From: Terrimonas pollutisoli
GTDB lineage: Bacteria > Bacteroidota > Bacteroidia > Chitinophagales > Chitinophagaceae
Assembly (NCBI RefSeq): GCF_029360765.1
Contig: NZ_JARKNA010000028.1
Coordinates: forward strand, 1 to 40,824
Reading direction: 5' to 3'
Length of the DNA stretch: 40,824 bases
In this document: piece by piece, positions 16,551-25,383 of the stretch
Layout of the letters: every line of letters starts with the position of its first letter
Position numbering within the stretch: the stretch's first letter is position 1
Made by a program: the position numbers and the translations under genes
Notes under the pieces: model-generated
Database searches by the model: none
What the model was told of the DNA's origin: nothing
What the model saw: only the letters and a program-made list of their open reading frames with translations

Positions 16551-17270
16551 ATGATCAAATGTATTATCATCGACGATGAACGACCGGCGATCCGGGTTAT
16601 AAAAAAGTATATCGAACGAATACCGACGCTGCAACTGATAGGGGAAACCACCAACCCCATAACAGGTATCGACATGGTCAAAACAGAAAAGCCCGACCTG
16701 GTGTTCCTGGATATACAGATGGATGAAATGAGCGGCATCGACGTGATGAAGATCATTGGCAAGGATGCGCTGGTAATATTTTGTACCGCCTATTCCGAAT
16801 TTGCCGTAACGAGCTATGAATTGCATGCTATCGACTACCTGATGAAGCCTATCGAGTTTAACCGGTTTGTAAGAGCGGTGCAACGTGTGGCTGATACCAT
16901 GGCGGCACAACCTACGATGTATGAAGATGCTATACCTAATGATTATATTTTTGTGAAAGCGGGACAAAAGGGGAAGATGCTGAAGATCGATATTGATGAT
17001 ATCGACATTGTTGAAGCCAAAAATAACTATGTAGCCTTTCACTGCGATGGCAGGAAAACAATGGCTTACCTGACATTAAAAGAACTGGAAGAACGGCTAC
17101 CGTCGAGCCAGTTTATACGAGTGCATAAATCGTATATCGTGGCGCTGAAACAAATATCGCTGATGGAAAATAATGAACTGGTACTGAAAAAAGGAGGCTT
17201 GCGGATACCGATTGGCGCCAGTTATAAGGAAGCCTTTTTGGAAAGGATGAAGAGTAAACTGATGAGTTGA
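16551..17270 (+). CDS. LytTR-family response regulator
   Basis: 239 residues. The receiver domain (about 1-120) has acidic pocket residues DDE at 8-10, phosphoacceptor Asp54 in VFLDIQM, a conserved Thr in FCTAYS, and Lys in LMKPIEF. The LytTR DNA-binding domain (about 135-237) includes VEAKNNYVAFH and FIRVHKSYIVAL. It is the output partner of the LytS-type kinase immediately upstream. A decayed copy of the same C-terminal end is present at 26414-26476. Confidence 0.9.
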   Translation: MIKCIIIDDERPAIRVIKKYIERIPTLQLIGETTNPITGIDMVKTEKPDLVFLDIQMDEMSGIDVMKIIGKDALVIFCTAYSEFAVTSYELHAIDYLMKPIEFNRFVRAVQRVADTMAAQPTMYEDAIPNDYIFVKAGQKGKMLKIDIDDIDIVEAKNNYVAFHCDGRKTMAYLTLKELEERLPSSQFIRVHKSYIVALKQISLMENNELVLKKGGLRIPIGASYKEAFLERMKSKLMS

Positions 17271-17386
17271 GAATGTGCAGCTCTATTTAAGAATTATTGT
17301 TTATAACGGACATATCTGCGGGAAGGAGGTGCCGGATTCATTAATAATTGTAAATGCATTCATAAAGGAATGAGCGAGACAATCCT

Positions 17387-17662
17387 ATGTATTTAAATTA
17401 CAGGGAATGTGGATTAACAACGGGCGGCTTCAGCCTTAAATTAAAAAACCTACCGTTTTCTCAAAAGGCCTATAGTTGCGTGGTAGTTTTTGAATATGAT
17501 GTTTTCAGGCTGATGCCATTCACCGGAAAATTTTTATTGACTGATATGTATCTCAAGCTGACCAAAGAGCATATTATTTTAGGCTATTATCACGCCGGCG
17601 ACAAATTTGCAGATGTTGGTAAAACGGATAGCATTGCCAGGGCAGAATCCTTGTTTCCCTGA
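17387..17662 (+). CDS. Hypothetical protein (91 aa)
   Basis: An ATG-initiated 91-residue frame with moderate coding character (for example FTGKFLLTDMYLKLTKEHII). It shows no signal peptide, clear membrane segment or known motif. A strong GGAAGGAGGTG lies about 60 bases upstream, too far to serve this start, so the true gene or start could differ. It stands alone between the LytTR regulator and a FecR-N-like fragment, and could be an orphan or relic. Confidence 0.3.
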   Translation: MYLNYRECGLTTGGFSLKLKNLPFSQKAYSCVVVFEYDVFRLMPFTGKFLLTDMYLKLTKEHIILGYYHAGDKFADVGKTDSIARAESLFP

Positions 17663-17789
17663 ACATTCGGGAATTTTGCGACAACAGTCATCCTAAAATC
17701 AGCCGTTTATCATTTTTCCTAAATGATGACAATTGTCAATAATTATGAATGAGGTTTGCTGTTAGTTTTGCGGTTTAACCCAATATTTT

Positions 17790-18077
17790 ATGAGCCCTGA
17801 CATTTCTAAAGTTAATGCCAGTATATCCTGCCTTATCCGTAAGCACATTCTGGGTGAGTTATCAGCAGAAGACCATGAAAAGTTGGCAAAATGGATTGAG
17901 GAGGACGCCTGCAATCAGCGATTGTTTATCCAGTTAGGATTAAATTATAAGGAGGATATGGAACTGAAAGATGTGACCGGGAGAAAGAAAGTACCTTTCC
18001 TAAAACGGTTGTTACATAGTGTCAGAAGTCCTTTCAGGTTTTTCGTTTGCGTAGTGCTTTTTTTCGTACTCTGCTAA
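17790..18077 (+). CDS. FecR-N-like short protein, probably truncated
   Basis: 95 residues. Residues about 10-50 (LIRKHILGELSAEDHEKLAK, then WIEEDACNQRLF) match the N-terminal helical domain of FecR anti-sigma proteins, and a single hydrophobic segment (about 80-95) ends the frame. In full FecR proteins this membrane helix would be followed by a periplasmic domain of about 200 residues, which is absent. The last 44 bases overlap the 3' end of the convergent Crp/Fnr gene. This suggests the gene lost its 3' part when that gene was placed here. A TAGTTTTG at 17763-17770 fits the Bacteroidota -7 box 20 bases upstream. Confidence 0.55.
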   Translation: MSPDISKVNASISCLIRKHILGELSAEDHEKLAKWIEEDACNQRLFIQLGLNYKEDMELKDVTGRKKVPFLKRLLHSVRSPFRFFVCVVLFFVLC

Positions 18078-18666
18078 GGGTTTCCTGAGCAACACCCAGG
18101 AACGAGGCTATGTACTTTAAGGGAACTCTATGGGCCAGGTGCGGATATTTATCCAGGAAATAATTGTACCTGTCTTCTGCTTTGGTAAGGCGGACAACAA
18201 AAGCCCGCCCTTCGGCATCTTCGTAATACTTCTGTAGTAGTTTGCGAACAGTGATGTTAAATTCCGGAAATTCTTTGTACAAGACTTCGAGATCCTCGTA
18301 GCTCAATGCAAGTAGCTCACAATCTTCCATTGCCTGAATGTATTCTTTTGAAGTGCATTGTTTATTCAGGCTTGGAATAGCGGTTACCAGCTCATTCTCG
18401 GCCGTTATCCATGTCGTCACTTCTTTGTTTCCCTGTTTGATAAATCCGCGTAAGATTCCTTTTTTAATGAAGTAGATATATTTACAAACAGCCCCGGCTT
18501 TTAAAAGCAACTCTTTATTCCTGACAGTACGGGGAATGGTGTACTCCTGCATATATTCTATGACGCCGCAGGATATCGGGTGAAAATAGCCAAGACCATC
18601 AACCAGTTGATCAATGCCGTTACAATGGGCTATTTCTGACTGTGGTCTAACAGTGTCTTTGTTCAT
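18034..18666 (-). CDS. Crp/Fnr-family transcription regulator
   Basis: The start is chosen at ATG 18666 (MNKDTVRPQS); a TTG ten codons upstream is a weaker option. About 210 residues. The cyclic-nucleotide-binding-like beta barrel (about 35-135) has LLKAGAVCKYIYFIKKGILR. The C-terminal winged helix carries PLKYIASFLGVAQETLSRVR as the recognition region. The barrel lacks the RxS phosphate-binding cassette typical of cAMP-binding members, as is common for Bacteroidota homologues, so the ligand is unknown. It has no operon partner. Confidence 0.85.
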   Translation of the reverse strand: MNKDTVRPQSEIAHCNGIDQLVDGLGYFHPISCGVIEYMQEYTIPRTVRNKELLLKAGAVCKYIYFIKKGILRGFIKQGNKEVTTWITAENELVTAIPSLNKQCTSKEYIQAMEDCELLALSYEDLEVLYKEFPEFNITVRKLLQKYYEDAEGRAFVVRLTKAEDRYNYFLDKYPHLAHRVPLKYIASFLGVAQETLSRVRKKALRKRKT

Positions 18667-18855
18667 TAATTCGTCAATGGGTTTAGAAAGCAGCAACGAG
18701 TGTGATTAAACATCGTATAGCCAGTACTAACAAGGATTATACTTTTAGAAAAAAATTCAAAGGAGTGAAGTTATAACGGAAAGAAAGCGTTATTCAAAGG
18801 GCGGAAAATCGGCGCAAATATATTAAGTCTTGTAATTTATTAAGCAGAATAATTA

Positions 18856-19123
18856 TTAACCCTCTCCGCCTAACTCCCTATCATCATCCTGAAGATCCTC
18901 AAAGCTGGTGGATGCAGCTTTTTTCTTATCCTCTTTGTTCTTTTTTACTACTTTAAATTTATTCGCAGGGCTGCCCTTTGCAGGTAGCTTTTCTTCGGAT
19001 TGCCCGGTTCCGGGCTTGCTACCGCGGGCCGCTTTTTTAGATTTTACCACAACTAAATTTACTATTTTTTGGCTGGCTTGCAGCTTGCTGATTCTCCATT
19101 AAAAAGGCTTTTAGTTTTTTCAT
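18856..19123 (-). pseudogene. Small Lys-rich protein, frame-broken near its N-terminus
   Basis: An ATG at 19123 opens MKKLKAFLMENQQAASQPK but runs into a stop. A second frame, one base out, carries VVKSKKAARGSKPGTGQSEE and ends DDDRELGGEG at 18856. Removing one base from the six-A run (T on the plus strand) at 19065-19070 joins them into about 87 residues. The body is lysine-rich with an acidic tail, so it is probably nucleic-acid-binding or disordered. A GTG at 19050 could start a 64-residue form without the N-terminal part. The function is unknown. Confidence 0.5.
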
Positions 19124-19230
19124 ATGTTTATTTGTTATTGTTTTTTAGCCATATGGAATTCGCCAAATAATCATCTCCTGTTGGTGACGAGCATCGTCAT
19201 GGCTCATTTCATCCTATCAGCTTTTCATTT

Positions 19231-19677
19231 TCAGGAGCCGGGACTTTGGTTTAGCAGCAGCCAATAGGATCCCAGGTCGGCTATAGCCCTGTTGAAGGAT
19301 TCAAAATTGACGGGCTTGACGATATAACTGTTTACCCCCAGCCTGCAACATTCGATAACATCCCTTTCCTCCCGGGACGAAGTGAGCACAACAACAGGGA
19401 TCATCTTTTTGTGTTCATCAGCCTTTAGTTCCGTGAGAATTTCAAGACCGTTTACTCTGGGCAGCTTAAGGTCAAGAATAATCAGTTTGAGACCGGATAG
19501 CTGGTCGCTGCCTGAATAAGCGCCCCTGGAAAAAATGAAATCAAGCGCTTCAGCACCATCATCAATGTGTTTTAATTTATCAGCAAGATTATGCTTTTTC
19601 AAAGTCCTGATGGCCAGTTCTGCGTCATAATCATTATCTTCTATAAAAAGGATTTCTACCGGGCTATATTCATTCAT
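19231..19677 (-). CDS. Single-domain response regulator (Rcp1-like)
   Basis: 148 residues, receiver domain only. The acidic pair is at 14-16, phosphoacceptor Asp69 lies in LIILDLKLP, the Thr/Ser switch in VVLTSSRE, and the Lys in YIVKPVNF. Such receivers pass phosphate between kinases or regulate a partner by binding. It is the last gene of a minus-strand signalling operon and follows the receiver-kinase gene by 18 bases. Confidence 0.9.
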   Translation of the reverse strand: MNEYSPVEILFIEDNDYDAELAIRTLKKHNLADKLKHIDDGAEALDFIFSRGAYSGSDQLSGLKLIILDLKLPRVNGLEILTELKADEHKKMIPVVVLTSSREERDVIECCRLGVNSYIVKPVNFESFNRAIADLGSYWLLLNQSPGS

Positions 19678-19695
19678 ATCTTGTAATTGTTTTAA

Positions 19696-20847
19696 TCAGC
19701 GTTCGTATACCAAATCCTGGTTCTGATATGCAGCAGGCAGGCTAAAATAAAAAGTAGCTCCCTTGTCCACTGTAGCTTCTGCCCATACTTCGCCTCCGCT
19801 TTTGGAAATGATTCGCTGCACAATGGCCAGGCCAATACCAGTTCCTTCAAACTCATCGGGCTTGTGCAGGCGTTGGAATACACCAAAAAGCTTATTATAA
19901 TAACTCATATCAAACCCGGCACCATTATCTTTTATATAAAAGACACTTTTAGCTTCTTTTGTATATCCACCCACTTCGACAACGGGGTTCTCCTTTTTGC
20001 CGGAATATTTTACAGCATTTGACAGCAGGTTTTCCAGGACCCGCTTAAGTAATTCAGGATCGCCTTTTACTTCGGGCAGATCAGCAATATTCCATTGCAG
20101 TTTTTTATTAAGGGCGGGATTTTGCTCAAGGTCATTAATAACTTCTTTTACGAGTGTGTTCAAATCAATAGTTTGCTTTACCAGTTCCTTTTTCCCCAGG
20201 CGGGAAAGATCCAATAAGCTGTCAATAAGCGCCGCCATTTTTTGAGCGTTTTCAGATATATTGCCAAGCAAACGTTTGGCTTCTTCATCCAATAGTTTTT
20301 CATAATCCTCCTTTAAAATGTGAGCATAGGCATTCATGGCCCGCAAGGGGGATCTCAGATCATGTGATACGGAGTAAGTAAAAGATTCCAGTTCATTATT
20401 TATCTGTACCAGCTCAGCATTTTTTCGTTTGAGATCTCCGTTGAGCTTATACAATTCTATTTCCTGCTGATGTTTTTCGATAAAGAATTTTACTTTGTTA
20501 ATCAATATTTCTGATTGAAATGGCTTGGTAATAAAACTAAAGGCTCCTTTTTCATATCCCTTAAAAACATTCAGGTTGTCTGTATAAACCGCAGATATGA
20601 ATATAAATGGGACGTGAGCTGTTTTTTCTTCCTCTCTTAATATACCTGCCAGTTCATAACCATCCATTCCGGGCATTTGTATATCGAGCAGCGCCAGGGC
20701 AAAATCATTATGCAAAGTAGCTTTCAAGGCATCATTTCCGCTGGCGGCTTTTATCAATTCAATATCCAGGTCTTTCAACACAATTTCCAAAGCCCGTAAA
20801 TTTTCAGGTTTGTCATCTACAATTAATATTTTCGGTTTTGCGTCCAT
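19696..20847 (-). CDS. Hybrid receiver-histidine kinase
   Basis: 383 residues with the receiver first. Phosphoacceptor Asp55 lies in LALLDIQMPG. A short coiled coil (about 128-155) leads to the dimerisation domain with SYSVSHDLRSPLR (His162). The ATPase domain has NLLSNAVKYS, IKDNGAGFD and GTGIGLAIV boxes. It has no membrane segment, so the kinase is soluble and is presumably controlled by phosphorylation of its own receiver, receiving phosphate from the large hybrid kinase upstream and passing it to the stand-alone receiver downstream. Confidence 0.9.
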   Translation of the reverse strand: MDAKPKILIVDDKPENLRALEIVLKDLDIELIKAASGNDALKATLHNDFALALLDIQMPGMDGYELAGILREEEKTAHVPFIFISAVYTDNLNVFKGYEKGAFSFITKPFQSEILINKVKFFIEKHQQEIELYKLNGDLKRKNAELVQINNELESFTYSVSHDLRSPLRAMNAYAHILKEDYEKLLDEEAKRLLGNISENAQKMAALIDSLLDLSRLGKKELVKQTIDLNTLVKEVINDLEQNPALNKKLQWNIADLPEVKGDPELLKRVLENLLSNAVKYSGKKENPVVEVGGYTKEAKSVFYIKDNGAGFDMSYYNKLFGVFQRLHKPDEFEGTGIGLAIVQRIISKSGGEVWAEATVDKGATFYFSLPAAYQNQDLVYER

Positions 20848-20865
20848 TGCAAATTGTTTTATGTT

Positions 20866-23800
20866 TTATTTGCTGAGCCAGACACGCATAAGAGAAAGCA
20901 AACGATCTACTTCTACAGGTTTTGAAATATAGTCATTGGCCCCGGCGTCAATGCATTTCTGTTTATCTTCTTTCATGGCTTTGGCAGTTACAGCAATAAC
21001 AGGCAATTGTTTAAACTTTGGCTGCAATCTTATTTTGCGCATGGCTTCAAACCCATCCATTTCCGGCATCATGATGTCCATTAATACCAAATCTATTTCG
21101 CCATGCCTATCGAGTATTTCCAGTGCGTTAATTCCATTTTCGGCCTTTATCACTTCCATTCCATATTCTTTTAAAATCTTTGATAATGCAAATACGTTGC
21201 GCATATCATCATCTGCCAACAATATTTTCTTGCCTTTGAAAATAATATCTTTATCGTAAAGGCTGGCAATAAGCCGCTGTTTGGTTTCAGGCAGGTTACT
21301 GATCGTTCTGTGCAGGAAAAGCGCCGTTTCATCCAGCAGCCGTTCTTCCGATTTCACCCCTTTAATAATGATAGTTTCGGCGTATTTCTGCAATTCAGCA
21401 TTTTCCTCCCTTGTCAGTTCCTTACCGGTGTAGACTATTACAGGAGGAATGATTTTCTCTTTCTTTTTTTCGAATTTCCGGATCAACTCAAACCCGCTGA
21501 CATCCGGCAAACCAATATCCAGAACAATACAATCAATATGATTTTCTTCAAAAATTGCCAATGCTTCTTTTCCTGTTCCTGCTTCAAAACATCTCACGTC
21601 CCCGTTACCAATCAGTTTTTGTATTGCTTTGCGGGAATTTTCATCATCTTCAACAATGAGGAGATGCTTCATCTTTCTGTCAATAAAATTTTCTATCCTG
21701 TTAAATGCTTCATCCAATTGCCTTTTATTGATTGGTTTATTAAGATACTCCACCGCACCTTCTTTAATAGGTTTCAGGGAGCGTTCTTCAACAGACATGA
21801 TATGAACAGGAATATGTCGCAGGAACGGGTTCGATTTTAATTGGGACAGCACTTTATAGCCACTGATACCTGGCAAATCAATATCCAGGATAACGGCATG
21901 AGGCAGGTATTTTTCTGCCAGTACCAGTCCATCTTCGCCCGTTGCTGCAGCAAGGCATTTGAACCCTTTGTTGTGAGCCTGCTTCAGAAGAATTTCTGCA
22001 AATTTTAAATCATCTTCAATAACAAGAACGATCTTATCATCTTCTCCAATTGCTTTTCTATCATCTTCAATTGCAGGATAATTGAGAAAGGCATTAGCGT
22101 TTACAGGTACTTTTTTAAAGCGGTCAATATCTTCCGGCACAATAGAAATTACTGCTTCCTTGTGTTGTATTTCCTGCGGGATAACAAGTGTAAAGGTTGA
22201 CCCTTCACCTGTTTTGCTGGTGAGAGTAATTTCTCCATTCAGCAATTTGGCAAGTTCTCTTGAAATAGAAAGTCCCAATCCTGTACCGCCATATTTCCTG
22301 GATGTACTTCCATCGCCCTGCTGAAATGCTTCAAATATTGTCAACTGTTTTCCCTGGGAAATTCCTATTCCTGTATCAGTGACGGATATGGCAATTTTGT
22401 TTTCTCCGTTCCCGTAAATGTTTACAGTAATGCTTCCCTGTTCAGTAAATTTTACTGCATTTGACAGCAGGTTTTTCAAGATTTGGTTCAGCCGCTGGGG
22501 ATCTGTATGGATGTACTCCGGCAACTGTTTGCTTATGTTTACATTTAACCCGAGGCCCTTTTGTTCTGCCTGGTGCTTAAAATCCCCGTAAAGGCCATCT
22601 GCCAATTTTTTTAATGCCAACTTTTCTATATTAAGCACCATTTTCCCCGCTTCAATTTTGGATAAATCCAGCACTTCATTTATCAGCGTCAGCAAATCCT
22701 GACCGCTTTTATAAATGATGCCGGCAGACTCCACTTGTTCTTTTGTAAGATTCTCAGATTTGTTATCTGACAGGTCTTTAGAAAGAATAAGTAAGCTGTT
22801 GAGCGGGGTTCTTAGCTCATGCGACATGTTGGCCAGAAACTCAGATTTATACCGGCTGCTTATTTCCAATTGCCTGGTTTTTTGTTCTATATCGCCCCGT
22901 GCAGATTCAACTTCTTTATTTCTTACTTCCAGTGCCTGTGTTTGCTCTTCCAGTTCTTCGTTGGTCATTTGCAGCTCTTCCTGCTGTTGTTTCAGGTTTT
23001 GTGTTTGTTCTTCCAGTTCTTCGTTCACCTGCCTAAGTTCTTCCTGCTGACTTTGAAGCTCTTCACTCTGTACCTGTGTTTCCTCCAATAATTCCTGTAT
23101 GCGTTTTCGGGATATAGCTGAATTAATGCTTATTCCAATGCTTTCCATGGAAGATTTGATGAATTCTTTTTCCGTCCCGGTAAAATCTGTTAACCGTCCA
23201 AGCTCTATAACTCCCAGTGTCTTTCCCTCAAACATGAAAGGAGTAATGATCAGATGCCGTGGCTTTGCATCGAGGACGGATGAAACAATGCGTATATCTT
23301 CATCTTTTATATCCGTTAAAAACATTTGTTTTTGCTCATGGGCAACCTGCCCGATCAGCCCTTCACCCGAATTAAATTTTTTTCTTATCCCATTTCCATT
23401 TTCAGACGAAAATGCATATTGCCCCGAAAGAGTAAGAGTGTTTTCTTTTTCATTGAGCAAATAGACAGAACCGATGTTGGCCTTAAGATAGCCGCATAAA
23501 AAAGCGATCGTATTAGAAGCCAGTTCCTCTATGCCCTGGTCGCCGCGCAATTTTTCATTAAGACGATTCTGGCCTGTAGTAAGCCATGTGTGCTTTTCGT
23601 TTTCTGCCGTAGTTTCACGAAGTGAGATAGTCATTTTTTTCAACGCATTACCAAGAATGTCTTTTTCAGATCTGGGAATTATTTCGACAGCGAAATTTCC
23701 GGATGAAACTTTATTGGCGTTTTCGGTGACTTCACGGAAGCTTTCATTGATGTTGATTAATGAACTGACAATAGGTCTTAATTCATCTTTTGTTTTATCC

Positions 23801-24504
23801 TCAAGTTTTTCATTTGTAAACTCACGGCTTGCAATTTTTTCGGCTTCAAAAGCAATGGATGTGATCCTTTTGGTGATTCCCTGGATAATCCAGTAGGCAA
23901 TGCCAATAGACAGAATAAGCGCTGCAATTATCAATGTGATCACCAGGTTAAGCGAGGATTTGTAACTCTGATCACTGACGGCCTTATCATTTGCCATGCT
24001 TTTTTCATTCTTTTCAACAATTTTTTGTAATTGGGTAATGGCGGCGTCCCTGACTTTTGCACCCTTGTCAATAGAAATCCTAAATGCCTTTTCATCTTCA
24101 TTCTTCAGGGCCAGTAAAACTATTTCATCAAGATCTGCTTTATAGCTGCTCCATGAATTATTAAATTCATTCAGGAACGCTTTCCCTTTTTCGTCAGATA
24201 GTTCAAATAATTCATTCATCTTTTTATCGATTATGCCCAATGGCTGATAGATCCGATCTTTATAGTAATCCTTTTTCACAGGGTCTTTTTCCAGTATAAT
24301 ATTTTTTTCATGCCGGCCTGCATCGAGTACAAGTATCAGCAGTTCATGTGAAAGATTTATTCTTTTTGACGACACGTCTACTAAATTCTCCAGTCTTCCG
24401 TTTGTTTCCGACAGCTTGTTTGACATAAGAAGCCCTACAACAATAAGGAGGAGTACAATAACTGAAAATCCGCCTAATAGCCTGGTTTTAATAGAATGGT
24501 TCAT
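20866..24504 (-). CDS. Giant hybrid sensor kinase with GAF and three receivers
   Basis: 1212 residues. Membrane helix about 8-28; periplasmic four-helix region (about 30-185) with MCP-type heptads; second helix about 186-208; HAMP and a second HAMP-like unit (about 208-300); GAF (about 325-460); a long glutamine/glutamate coiled coil (about 465-545); phosphoacceptor His562 in MSHELRTPL; ATPase (about 670-785). Three receivers follow, with phosphoacceptors Asp874, Asp996 and Asp1143. All catalytic boxes are intact. It lies 10 bases after a CheB-type esterase gene and 18 bases before the receiver-kinase gene. Coupling of CheB/CheR-like enzymes with a MCP-like periplasmic region suggests methylation-tuned sensing, by inference. 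Confidence 0.9.
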   Translation of the reverse strand: MNHSIKTRLLGGFSVIVLLLIVVGLLMSNKLSETNGRLENLVDVSSKRINLSHELLILVLDAGRHEKNIILEKDPVKKDYYKDRIYQPLGIIDKKMNELFELSDEKGKAFLNEFNNSWSSYKADLDEIVLLALKNEDEKAFRISIDKGAKVRDAAITQLQKIVEKNEKSMANDKAVSDQSYKSSLNLVITLIIAALILSIGIAYWIIQGITKRITSIAFEAEKIASREFTNEKLEDKTKDELRPIVSSLININESFREVTENANKVSSGNFAVEIIPRSEKDILGNALKKMTISLRETTAENEKHTWLTTGQNRLNEKLRGDQGIEELASNTIAFLCGYLKANIGSVYLLNEKENTLTLSGQYAFSSENGNGIRKKFNSGEGLIGQVAHEQKQMFLTDIKDEDIRIVSSVLDAKPRHLIITPFMFEGKTLGVIELGRLTDFTGTEKEFIKSSMESIGISINSAISRKRIQELLEETQVQSEELQSQQEELRQVNEELEEQTQNLKQQQEELQMTNEELEEQTQALEVRNKEVESARGDIEQKTRQLEISSRYKSEFLANMSHELRTPLNSLLILSKDLSDNKSENLTKEQVESAGIIYKSGQDLLTLINEVLDLSKIEAGKMVLNIEKLALKKLADGLYGDFKHQAEQKGLGLNVNISKQLPEYIHTDPQRLNQILKNLLSNAVKFTEQGSITVNIYGNGENKIAISVTDTGIGISQGKQLTIFEAFQQGDGSTSRKYGGTGLGLSISRELAKLLNGEITLTSKTGEGSTFTLVIPQEIQHKEAVISIVPEDIDRFKKVPVNANAFLNYPAIEDDRKAIGEDDKIVLVIEDDLKFAEILLKQAHNKGFKCLAAATGEDGLVLAEKYLPHAVILDIDLPGISGYKVLSQLKSNPFLRHIPVHIMSVEERSLKPIKEGAVEYLNKPINKRQLDEAFNRIENFIDRKMKHLLIVEDDENSRKAIQKLIGNGDVRCFEAGTGKEALAIFEENHIDCIVLDIGLPDVSGFELIRKFEKKKEKIIPPVIVYTGKELTREENAELQKYAETIIIKGVKSEERLLDETALFLHRTISNLPETKQRLIASLYDKDIIFKGKKILLADDDMRNVFALSKILKEYGMEVIKAENGINALEILDRHGEIDLVLMDIMMPEMDGFEAMRKIRLQPKFKQLPVIAVTAKAMKEDKQKCIDAGANDYISKPVEVDRLLSLMRVWLSK

Positions 24505-24514
24505 ATTCTTGGAA

Positions 24515-25084
24515 TTAAGGTTTCTTGTTTATTTCTATGAGGATATCTGCGATTCTTTCTAACGATAAAATATGGTCAACAGGCGATTTCTCAATGGCAG
24601 AAACCGGCATAAAAGCTGACTCGGCAGTTTCAGGATCCTGGACTATGATCAGCCCACCGTGCTTTTTTATTCTTTGTGCACCCTCAGTACCATCATTATT
24701 TGCACCAGTTAGAATTACACCGATAAGCCTTTCTTTATAAACATCTGCTGCGGATTCAAAAAGTACATCAATAGAAGGGCGGGCGAAGTTTATCCGTTTG
24801 TCGGCAGAAAGAGAAAGTGTTTCATCCCGCTCAACCAGTAGGTGATAATTGGGAGGAGCTATATATACATATCCTTGTTGTATCTTTTCTTTTTCATCGG
24901 CTTCTTTTACATGAAGCTCACATAAGTTGTCCAGCATTTCTATCCAATAACTGTTGGAAGTTGCACTTATATGCTGTACGATGATAACAGGCATGCTAAA
25001 ACCCGCAGGCAAGACTGGCAAGATGGCTTTCAAGGCATTCATTCCACCTGACGATGCACCTATAACGACGGCTTTATATGGCAT
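24515..25084 (-). CDS. cheB: Stand-alone CheB-type methylesterase
   Basis: 189 residues consisting only of the CheB catalytic domain. The triad is visible: Ser11 in GASSGG, His38 in VQHIS and Asp131 in GANNDGTEG. It lacks the N-terminal receiver found in chemotaxis CheB proteins. It removes methyl groups from (or deamidates) glutamyl side chains of receptor-like proteins. Together with CheR upstream and the large kinase downstream it probably forms a covalent-modification module for that kinase; no flagellar or MCP genes are in the window. Confidence 0.9.
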   Translation of the reverse strand: MPYKAVVIGASSGGMNALKAILPVLPAGFSMPVIIVQHISATSNSYWIEMLDNLCELHVKEADEKEKIQQGYVYIAPPNYHLLVERDETLSLSADKRINFARPSIDVLFESAADVYKERLIGVILTGANNDGTEGAQRIKKHGGLIIVQDPETAESAFMPVSAIEKSPVDHILSLERIADILIEINKKP

Positions 25085-25334
25085 ACAATTAAATTACCCG
25101 CTGCAAAGCAGGAGGATTTATTGTTGCTACTAAAGGCCTGTAACAGACCGGGGCATATGGGCTTGCTTCTTACGACAATACTCTTCTTAGTGATATTTTA
25201 TCTTTAATCCCGCTACTATTCCGGCATATATCTGCCGTGTTTATACAATAGCCCTTTCAAAAAATGATTACCCCACCAGGTTTCTCTTTGAATATTAGAC
25301 TATCGTGAGGCAATTACTGTAAGATGAACTGTTA

Positions 25335-25365
25335 CTCATAACTGACGAAGAATAAAAGTTATGAG
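25335..25365. repeat. Inverted repeat between cheR and cheB
   Basis: CTCATAACT (25335-25343) and AGTTATGAG (25357-25365) are perfect nine-base inverted arms separated by 13 bases. It sits in the 299-base gap downstream of cheR and upstream of cheB. There is no T-run on the minus strand, so it looks more like an operator or an RNA hairpin that tunes read-through than a terminator. No gene was found in this gap. Confidence 0.45.
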
Positions 25366-25383
25366 CCTCACTAATTAACTAAT

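Noticed and set aside
21310..21840. A 176-codon plus-strand frame, and similar frames at 22715, 23099 and 23531
   Set aside because: They are antisense shadows of the hybrid kinase; the phenylalanine- and serine-rich compositions are typical of antisense frames.
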